Part shown: positions 58,447 to 64,000 of the stretch, piece by piece | Layout: every line of letters begins with the position of its first letter | How positions within the stretch are numbered: position 1 is the first letter of the stretch | DNA from: SAR86 cluster bacterium SAR86B | GTDB lineage: Bacteria; Pseudomonadota; Gammaproteobacteria; Magnimaribacterales; D2472 | Reading direction: 5' to 3' | Assembly: GCA_905182885.1 (NCBI GenBank) | Contig: CAJJCW010000002.1 | Span: forward strand, 148,869-212,868 | Length of the DNA stretch: 64,000 bases | The notes under the pieces: generated by a model | What the model saw: the letters and a program-made list of their open reading frames with translations, nothing else | Told to the model about the DNA's origin: nothing | Databases searched by the model: none | Made by a program: the position numbers and the translations under genes

Positions 58447-59349
58447 TTATTTATTTTTTATACCGTATGGTACATGTCCCGATGCAGTACTCTTCATCGC
58501 CTCTATAATATGTTTTTTTTGATCATCAAAAAAGATATCTGCTTGAAAAGATTTAAGAAAATGCTGCTTTGACATGCCACCAAGAAATAAAGATTCATCA
58601 ATTCTAACTCCCCACTCTCTTAGTGTCTTGATTACTCTTTTATCTGATGGTGCAGATCTGGCAGTTACCAAGGCAGTCCGAATTGGGCAATCATTTATAT
58701 CAAAGTCGTTTTGAATCTTATTTAGAGCAACTAAAAATGATTTAAAAGGGCCTTCTTTTAGAGCAGTAGTTGCCATTATTTCATTTTCAATAAAAGCATC
58801 CAAACCTTCTTCATGGAATACTTTTTCAGAGTCGTCCGAGAAAATAACAGCATCACCATCAAAAGCTATTTTAAGCTGCCCATCATTTAAAGATGATTTT
58901 TCGTCACCTTCTCTAGAGATAATCGTAGCTGCAGCAACATTGCTTTCTATAGCTAGTTTTACATCCTCCATACTGCTGGATAGAAATAAATGTACACCAA
59001 AATCTTTAACATACCTATGCGGACTCTCTCCACCACAAAAGGCAGCTCTGCTAATATCCAAGCCATGAGCTTCAATTGAATTTCTTATTCTTAAACCAGT
59101 ATCTGATGTATTTCTTGATAAAAGAATTACTTCAATCCTTTTTTCATCTTTGTAAAGTGTATTAATTTGTAGAATTTTTTTAACTAAGTTAAATGCCTCG
59201 CCGGGCTCAAGCGTCTTATCTTCATTTGCGATTTGATAGTCTCGATATGAATCTAAGCCTTCTTTTTCATAGATTTTATGACTTTCATCTAAGTTGAATA
59301 GAGCCCTGGAAGAAATTCCTATTATTAATTTTGATTCTTCTTTTGTCAT
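58447..59349 (-). CDS. 5'-nucleotidase, NT5C1-related
   Basis: A 300-residue protein of the 5'-nucleotidase family found in proteobacteria and related to cytosolic NT5C1. Motifs: LIIGISSRALFNLDESHKIYE at the start, VILLSRNTSDTGLRI, IAFDGDAVIFSDDSE, and ALVTARSAPSDKRVIKTLREWGVRIDE. It would release nucleosides from monophosphates. It opens the 20-gene minus-strand run that ends at purF. It is divergent from lexA, and the lexA SOS box lies 36 bases before its start codon, so it may be SOS-affected. Confidence 0.85.
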   Translation of the reverse strand: MTKEESKLIIGISSRALFNLDESHKIYEKEGLDSYRDYQIANEDKTLEPGEAFNLVKKILQINTLYKDEKRIEVILLSRNTSDTGLRIRNSIEAHGLDISRAAFCGGESPHRYVKDFGVHLFLSSSMEDVKLAIESNVAAATIISREGDEKSSLNDGQLKIAFDGDAVIFSDDSEKVFHEEGLDAFIENEIMATTALKEGPFKSFLVALNKIQNDFDINDCPIRTALVTARSAPSDKRVIKTLREWGVRIDESLFLGGMSKQHFLKSFQADIFFDDQKKHIIEAMKSTASGHVPYGIKNK

Positions 59350-59385
59350 AATTTTTCTTGATATTAGAAGTTACTTGATATTATA

Positions 59386-59401
59386 CTGTATATATATTCA
59401 G
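59386..59401. promoter_or_regulatory. LexA box of lexA, shared with divergent nucleotidase
   Basis: CTGTATATATATTCAG fits CTG-N10-CAG exactly. It lies 16 bases before the lexA ATG and 36 bases before the divergent nucleotidase start. A TATAAT at 59402-59407 directly follows it on the plus strand. Confidence 0.92.
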
Positions 59402-59417
59402 TATAATTAGAGATATC

Positions 59418-60032
59418 ATGAAAGACATAACATCCCAACAAGCTAAAGTACTTAATTGTATTCAACTTTACATTAAGAAAACAGGTTTTCCTCCAACAAG
59501 GGCTGATATTTGTCGTGAATTAGGATTTAAATCTCCAAACTCAGCTGAAACACATTTAAGAGCATTAGAGAAAAAAGGTTTTATTTCAATTGAGAGCGGG
59601 ACATCTAGAGGAATAGCTATTAATAATCCAGAAACTTCAGAAGAAGATCCTGGCTACCCAATTATTGGTTTAGTGGCAGCTGGCTCGCCAACTCTTGCAA
59701 CAGAAAATATTGAAAAGAATGTTAATTGTCCTAAGGGCTTTTTTGGCTCAAATTTTGATTACTTTTTAAGGGTCAAGGGTCTAAGCATGAAAGATGCTGG
59801 GATTATGGAAGATGATCTTATAGCAGTTAAAAAAACTCAAGATGTTAAAAATGGGGATATTGTTATTGCAAGAATAGATGATGAAGTTACTGTAAAGTAC
59901 TTCCACAGACATTCTTCAAGCATTATTCATCTTCAGCCTGCTAATAACGATTTCTCAGATATAGAAGTTAATTTAGAAGAAACAGAGTTGTATATTGAAG
60001 GGAAAAGTATAGGCCTAATAAGAGAGAACTAA
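59418..60032 (+). CDS. lexA: LexA repressor
   Basis: LexA represses SOS genes and cleaves itself when RecA is activated. The 204-residue protein has the DNA-binding wing helix (GFPPTRADICRELGFKSPNSAETHLRALEKKGF), the cleavage site A88-G89 in LVAAGSP, and catalytic Ser123 (KGLSMKD) and Lys160 (EVTVKYF). A perfect SOS box lies 16 bases before the start and a -10 sequence ten bases before it, so the leader must be very short. It overlaps a convergent small gene by four bases. No sulA follows it. Confidence 0.97.
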   Translation: MKDITSQQAKVLNCIQLYIKKTGFPPTRADICRELGFKSPNSAETHLRALEKKGFISIESGTSRGIAINNPETSEEDPGYPIIGLVAAGSPTLATENIEKNVNCPKGFFGSNFDYFLRVKGLSMKDAGIMEDDLIAVKKTQDVKNGDIVIARIDDEVTVKYFHRHSSSIIHLQPANNDFSDIEVNLEETELYIEGKSIGLIREN

Positions 60033-60286
60033 TGCAGGATAACTGGCTTTTTAGCTAGAATCTCTTTCTGACTTTCGAAGAATTCGTCGACATCATTAAC
60101 ATTTCCACTCACGCTCTCTATACCAGCTCTTATCATCTCTTTTGCTACTGTTAACTCCTGGCCTTGTAAAAATTCCTTAGATTCTTTCGAAAAATCAATC
60201 TTAACAATTGGATTTTCATGATCATCTGATCTTCTTAAGACTATAGAGCCATCTGGGAGTTGGGCTAACTCTAAGTAATTTGACAT
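60029..60286 (-). CDS. Small conserved hypothetical protein between topA and lexA
   Basis: An 85-residue protein from the ATG at 60284-60286, preferred over one 12 bases earlier because GGAGA sits just before it. It begins SNYLELAQLPDGSIVLRR and has a helical middle (QGQELTVAKEMIRAGIESV) and an acidic end. I cannot name a domain. Small unknown genes are present at this position in Pseudomonas between lexA and topA. It is nine bases after the 145-residue gene at 60308, same strand. Confidence 0.65.
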   Translation of the reverse strand: MSNYLELAQLPDGSIVLRRSDDHENPIVKIDFSKESKEFLQGQELTVAKEMIRAGIESVSGNVNDVDEFFESQKEILAKKPVILH

Positions 60287-60307
60287 ATTTTTCTCCATGT
60301 AATTAGC

Positions 60308-60745
60308 TTAACACTCATCCAAAGTTTTTCGAAGTAAGAGCATAAACCTTTTATAACTATCTAGTATCGAAATATATTTTTTCAAGTTACTTATTTGGTT
60401 AGAGGTAATTAAAGAGTCATTAACCGGGATAAGTAATTTATCTTTTGCATTATAAAAATCAAAGATAAAGCCATCGGGCTGCTCTTCTTTAAAAATAATA
60501 TTTTTTAAAGAGGGTTCGAGAGATAACTTATTCCACTTAGCTTTAGCATTAAAAGATCCAGCATTGGGTAAATCCATACCTGTCTGATTTAAAATACTAT
60601 CGGCTAAGTAATCAAAGCTTTTCTCTAAAGAAAGAAAGAAAAGAAACTGATTTGTTATGTCCAGATCAGACTTATCAAATGTTAGCTTGGAAAAAATTTC
60701 TTCAGATATGTCTAGGTATAAATTAATTAATTCTTTTGAATCCAC
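60308..60745 (-). CDS. Hypothetical protein downstream of topA
   Basis: A 145-residue soluble protein starting at GTG, which overlaps the topA TAG by one base, so it is probably translated by coupling. It appears mostly helical, with FLFFLSLEKSFDYLADSIL and a C-terminal stretch ISNLKKYISILDSYKRFMLLLRK. Its position after topA matches the DUF6586-type gene of pseudomonads, but I see only a weak sequence likeness and do not assign the family. Confidence 0.6.
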   Translation of the reverse strand: MDSKELINLYLDISEEIFSKLTFDKSDLDITNQFLFFLSLEKSFDYLADSILNQTGMDLPNAGSFNAKAKWNKLSLEPSLKNIIFKEEQPDGFIFDFYNAKDKLLIPVNDSLITSNQISNLKKYISILDSYKRFMLLLRKTLDEC

Positions 60746-63366
60746 TAATTTTTAAGGTTTTGCACCCATTCTCCATTATCGTAAAGAGCTGTCCATTTAG
60801 TTTTCTTGCCATCTTTTTCAGATGCCAGATAATGAACATCTTCTGTTTTGTTGTATCTAATAACATAAGGATTTCCATCTCTATCTTTTTCGGGAGCGCT
60901 TATTAAATACGAATGTTTATTTGTATCCGGAAGGTATCTGCAAGCCTCTGATATCTCTTGATCTAGATTATTAATTTCAGCAACCTTTGGCGCTCTTGTT
61001 TCTCTATTTTTTGGATACTTACTTGCTGCAAGGAACAGCCCTTTCATACTATCTCTTAATAAATAATGATCTTCACATTTAAGACAAGCTAGGTCAGGTA
61101 GCGAAATTGGCTCCATAGTCAAAGGTTTAGGCTCGCCATTTCTTTGGAGGGCTCTAGTTGTTCCGCAATTATCGTTTAAACATCCAAAATATTTTCCAAA
61201 CCTTCCTGTTTTTAACTGCATCTCTGCACCACACTTATGACACTCGAGAACAGGACCATCATATCCTTTTATTTTAAATAGACCTTCTTCTATTTCAAAG
61301 CCAGAACAGTCTGGGCTTTTTCCACATATGTGAAGTTTTCTATTTTCATCTATTAAATAGTTATCCATGCTTGTATCACAAATACCACATCTCTTTTTTA
61401 TTAGAAGATTTTCTACTTCCTCTTGATCGTCTACGCTAATAGCCTCATCACCTGGTATTAGGTTGAGAGTTTTCTTACACTTATCATCACCTTCATTTTG
61501 GTATCCCGAGCAGCCCAAGAAAACACCATTAGATGCATTTCTAACAACCATATGATTTGATGAGCAATCAGGGCAGACAATGTCTGTATCTGTAGGTTCA
61601 TTTGTTCTCATTCCATTATCTTCGTCAGAAGCAGAAATTAAATCATCTTGAAATGCTTTATAGAAATTATCTAGAACGCTTTTCCAATCTAAGTCTCCAC
61701 TAGCAACTTTGTCTAAATTATTTTCAAGGTTAGCGGTGAAGTCATAATTCATAATGTCATCGAAACTTTCTTGAAGTCGCTCTGTGACTATGTGGCCAAT
61801 TTTTTTTACAAAGAATCTTCTATTTTGAATTTCAACATAACCTCTGTCTTGGATAGTAGAAATAATATTTGCATAAGTAGATGGTCTTCCTATGCCTTTT
61901 TTTTCTAACTCTTTAACCAATGCCGCTTCCGAAAATCTTGCAGGTGGTTTAGTAAACTTTTGATCTAAATTTAATTTCTCTAAAGTAAGCTCCTCTCCTT
62001 CAGATAGTGGGGGAAGAATATCCTCATCACCATCAGTTGAGCCACTTTTAGAGATTTTGGTATAACCATCGAAAACTACCTCTCTTCCTTTAGCAGAGAA
62101 GACATATTCATCTATAAAAATTTTAGCAGAAGTAGATAAATACTCAGCATCTGGCATTTGACTTGCTATATATTGCTGCCAAATAAGTGTATATAACCTT
62201 CTCTCCTCTTCTGAGGCGATTATAAGATCATTAGAAGTAACGAATGCATTGGTTGGCCTTACAGCCTCATGGGCCTCTTGAGCATTTTCAGTACTTGAGT
62301 ATATTCTAGGTGCATTAGTAAGATACTGTTCTCCAATTTTATCCCCAATGTAGTTTCTAGCATCTTGAATAGATTCTTTACTTAGACTCGGTGCGTCTGT
62401 TCTCATGTAGGTTATGTGGCCTGCTTCATAGAGCTTTTGAGCCACTCTCATTGTTCTCTTAACAGTAAAACTTAATTTGGTACTCGCAGCTTGCTGTAAG
62501 GTAGATGTAATAAAAGGAGCTCTTGGTTTAATCTTAACTGGCTTCTTAGTAATTTCATTTATTTGTAAATTAGAAGAATTAATTAATGATTTAATTTTTT
62601 CGGCTTCATCTTTCTGTAGCAACGGATCTGATTTTTTTCTGTTAAGAGAAAAGAAAATATTATCTTTTGAGAGATTCAAAAGATTCATAGAAATCTCCCA
62701 GTACTCTTCTGGAATAAATTCTTGGATTAAGCCTTCTCTCTCATCAAGAACTCTCAAAGCTACAGATTGAACTCTTCCAGCTGAAAGTCCTCTTGCAACT
62801 TTTTTCCATAGCAATGGGGATAATTCAAAACCTATTACTTTATCTAAAAACCTTCTAGCTCTATATGCTTTAACAAGATCTAGATCAATTTCTTTAGGGT
62901 CAGCAAAAGATTCTAAAATAGCTGATTTTGTGATTTGATTAAACCTAACTCGTGAGTAAGTATATTTTTCTGGTCCAAGAGCTTCTTTTAAATGCCATGC
63001 AATAGCCTCACCCTCTCTATCAAGATCGGTTGCAAGATAAATATGATCAACTTGTTTTGCTGCCTGCTTGAGAGATTTAACAACCTTCTCTTTTTCAGGA
63101 ATGATTTGCCAATCTGCAACCCATCCATTATCTGGATCAATTCCCATTCTTCTTATTAACCTGCTTCTCTCATTAATAACTTTTAGTTTCTTTTTTTCCT
63201 CTGGGCTTATGTCTTTAGGAATAGTTAAACGTTTTGAGGTTGATGCTTTTTTAGGAAGATCTCTTATATGTCCAACACTTGATTGAACAATATAATCACT
63301 ACCCAAATATTTTGAAATAGTCTTAGCTTTTGCTGGTGATTCAACGATTACAAGTGATTTAGTCAT
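60745..63366 (-). CDS. topA: DNA topoisomerase I
   Basis: Relaxes negative supercoils. The 873-residue type IA enzyme has the Toprim start LVIVESPAKAKTISKYLG, DLDREGEAIAWHLKE, the catalytic Tyr in GHITYMRTDAPSLS, and RPSTYANIISTIQDRGYVE. The C-terminus has zinc-ribbon units with Cys pairs: CPDC ... GCSG, CGIC ... CGKSPDC, CHKC ... CLNDNCG, and a last degenerate CLKC unit. Length is close to E. coli TopA (865). It is upstream of two small genes and lies 58 bases after the membrane-anchored gene. Confidence 0.97.
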   Translation of the reverse strand: MTKSLVIVESPAKAKTISKYLGSDYIVQSSVGHIRDLPKKASTSKRLTIPKDISPEEKKKLKVINERSRLIRRMGIDPDNGWVADWQIIPEKEKVVKSLKQAAKQVDHIYLATDLDREGEAIAWHLKEALGPEKYTYSRVRFNQITKSAILESFADPKEIDLDLVKAYRARRFLDKVIGFELSPLLWKKVARGLSAGRVQSVALRVLDEREGLIQEFIPEEYWEISMNLLNLSKDNIFFSLNRKKSDPLLQKDEAEKIKSLINSSNLQINEITKKPVKIKPRAPFITSTLQQAASTKLSFTVKRTMRVAQKLYEAGHITYMRTDAPSLSKESIQDARNYIGDKIGEQYLTNAPRIYSSTENAQEAHEAVRPTNAFVTSNDLIIASEEERRLYTLIWQQYIASQMPDAEYLSTSAKIFIDEYVFSAKGREVVFDGYTKISKSGSTDGDEDILPPLSEGEELTLEKLNLDQKFTKPPARFSEAALVKELEKKGIGRPSTYANIISTIQDRGYVEIQNRRFFVKKIGHIVTERLQESFDDIMNYDFTANLENNLDKVASGDLDWKSVLDNFYKAFQDDLISASDEDNGMRTNEPTDTDIVCPDCSSNHMVVRNASNGVFLGCSGYQNEGDDKCKKTLNLIPGDEAISVDDQEEVENLLIKKRCGICDTSMDNYLIDENRKLHICGKSPDCSGFEIEEGLFKIKGYDGPVLECHKCGAEMQLKTGRFGKYFGCLNDNCGTTRALQRNGEPKPLTMEPISLPDLACLKCEDHYLLRDSMKGLFLAASKYPKNRETRAPKVAEINNLDQEISEACRYLPDTNKHSYLISAPEKDRDGNPYVIRYNKTEDVHYLASEKDGKKTKWTALYDNGEWVQNLKN

Positions 63367-63424
63367 ATTTAATTCAGCTCCTAATAAAGGAATACATCAG
63401 TTGATTACTATTTACAAGATAAAC

Positions 63425-63859
63425 TTAAAAACTCTCCAGGGCACTTAGAATTTTCTTTAACTCCTCTAAGCCTTCTTTTTCAGTCCAAAGAAAAGCTATA
63501 GATGAATTAGAAAAGATTTCCTCATGTATGCAAAAGGATATTTTTTTTAACTTATCATTTACACCCTCATACTCATCTGAATATTTAAGCTTGAGAGGAG
63601 AATACAAAATTAAATCATCTTTGTCTCTAATAAAATGTGCATCTTTTAAATTAGACGTATTTTTTATTTGGTAGCTCATCAAAGAAAAATCTTTATTTTT
63701 GAAGGATACATTTCCATATCGAGATGAAGAAACCTTAAAGCCAAGTCTTGAAGCTTCCATTCTCAGACTAGCTATATTTCTTGAAGATTTAGATGGCACA
63801 GCCAGACTGACAGTGCCAATTAGAAAAGCAACAATAATAAAAATTATTATTAGTTCCAT
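63425..63859 (-). CDS. Membrane-anchored hypothetical protein
   Basis: A 144-residue protein with an N-terminal hydrophobic segment (LIIIFIIVAFLIGTVSLAV, about residues 3-21) that probably serves as a membrane anchor, then a basic stretch (SKSSRNIASLRMEASRLGFKV) and a mixed soluble domain. No domain is recognised. Genes with this outline (one helix followed by R-x-R-x-x-A-x-x-L-G) occur in other gammaproteobacteria, from memory only. It is between pyrD and topA on the same strand. Confidence 0.65.
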   Translation of the reverse strand: MELIIIFIIVAFLIGTVSLAVPSKSSRNIASLRMEASRLGFKVSSSRYGNVSFKNKDFSLMSYQIKNTSNLKDAHFIRDKDDLILYSPLKLKYSDEYEGVNDKLKKISFCIHEEIFSNSSIAFLWTEKEGLEELKKILSALESF

Positions 63860-63866
63860 GAGATAT

Positions 63867-64000
63867 CTATTTTAAAAGCTCATTAACAATTTTAGGTCCA
63901 TGGATAATAAAACCAGTATATATTTGAACAAGGCAAGCTCCTGAATTTAACTTTTCATGAAAATCTTCCCTAGACATTACTCCCCCAACTCCAATAACAC
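63867..64000 (-). CDS. pyrD: Dihydroorotate dehydrogenase (quinone), C-terminal fragment
   Basis: Only the last 44 codons are inside the window; the gene continues past the right edge. The visible end reads [20 protein letters not shown], then [20 protein letters not shown], which is the FMN-phosphate-binding end of class 2 PyrD (compare GVGGIDS and LVQIYSGFIFKGP in E. coli). PyrD oxidises dihydroorotate to orotate in the membrane with quinone. The stop is TAG at 63867-63869, and the next gene follows after seven bases. Confidence 0.9.
   Translation of the reverse strand, partial: VIGVGGVMSREDFHEKLNSGACLVQIYTGFIIHGPKIVNELLK

Noticed and set aside
1..64000. CRISPR array, transposase or integrase
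   Set aside because: No regularly spaced direct repeats, no cas genes and no recombinase motifs were seen in any frame.

Overview
This window is a tightly packed, AT-rich stretch (roughly one third GC by eye, not computed) from a Gram-negative bacterium. Gene content and order point to a gammaproteobacterium with a streamlined genome, such as a marine SAR86-like lineage. The class is supported by the blocks alaS-lysC-tRNA-Ser(GCT), purL next to a divergent mltF-like gene, lexA beside topA, and leuCDB-asd-fimV-truA-trpFBA-accD-dedD-cvpA-purF. The finer placement is inference. Intergenic gaps are tiny, many neighbours overlap by 1 to 14 bases, and no gene-free stretch exceeds 300 bases.

Layout. 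1-4.8 kb: the 5' end of thrS, a frame-disrupted secreted hydrolase with a polytopic membrane tail, tRNA-Arg(CCT), two small exported proteins and a frame-disrupted cysS. 4.8-8.8 kb: a queD-like gene, maf, folE, an enoyl-CoA hydratase, an MBL-fold hydrolase and an SDR enzyme. 8.8-15.3 kb: a large exported zinc metalloprotease, a minimal O6-alkylguanine transferase, rocD divergent from a ctlX-like gene (arginine/citrulline to glutamate semialdehyde), an MTHFR-family enzyme and tRNA-Ser(GCT). 15.3-28.8 kb: a dihydroorotase-type amidohydrolase, lysC, alaS, a gamma-carbonic-anhydrase-like protein, two Nudix enzymes, a frame-disrupted purL, a reduced MltF-like lipoprotein and uvrB.

28.8-37.6 kb is the accessory-looking part. 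It holds tRNA-Asn followed 0.8 kb later by a copy of the tRNA's anticodon region flanking a methyltransferase, then an arsC-like gene, a sulfotransferase, a cyclophilin and lpxH. After these come a small block of unknown genes (a helix-hairpin-helix glycosylase-like protein, a very acidic protein and a short partner), umuDC under a LexA box, and a ferritin behind a Fur-type box and a possible leader hairpin.

37.7-64 kb: acnB, then a run of 20 genes on the minus strand from a 5'-nucleotidase to purF. It includes thrH, queH, prpBCD, aroC, leuCDB, asd, fimV, truA, trpFBA, accD, dedD and cvpA. The window ends with lexA (LexA box), two small proteins, topA, a membrane-anchored protein and the 3' end of pyrD.

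How the genes work together. Several encode steps of amino-acid synthesis (aspartate family, leucine, tryptophan, chorismate) and purine synthesis (purL, purF). prpBCD with acnB would give propionate oxidation by the methylcitrate cycle. lexA, umuDC, uvrB and the alkyltransferase belong to DNA repair. folE, a queD-like protein and queH relate to pterin/queuosine chemistry. Four genes, two of them normally essential, are each broken by one apparent single-base indel, so sequencing or assembly error is the leading explanation. The points most worth checking are the tRNA-Asn duplication, the unknown gene block at 32.7-34.4 kb, signs of foreign origin in cysS/queD-like and in the dihydroorotase, and the absence of csrA, folC and sulA from blocks that usually carry them.
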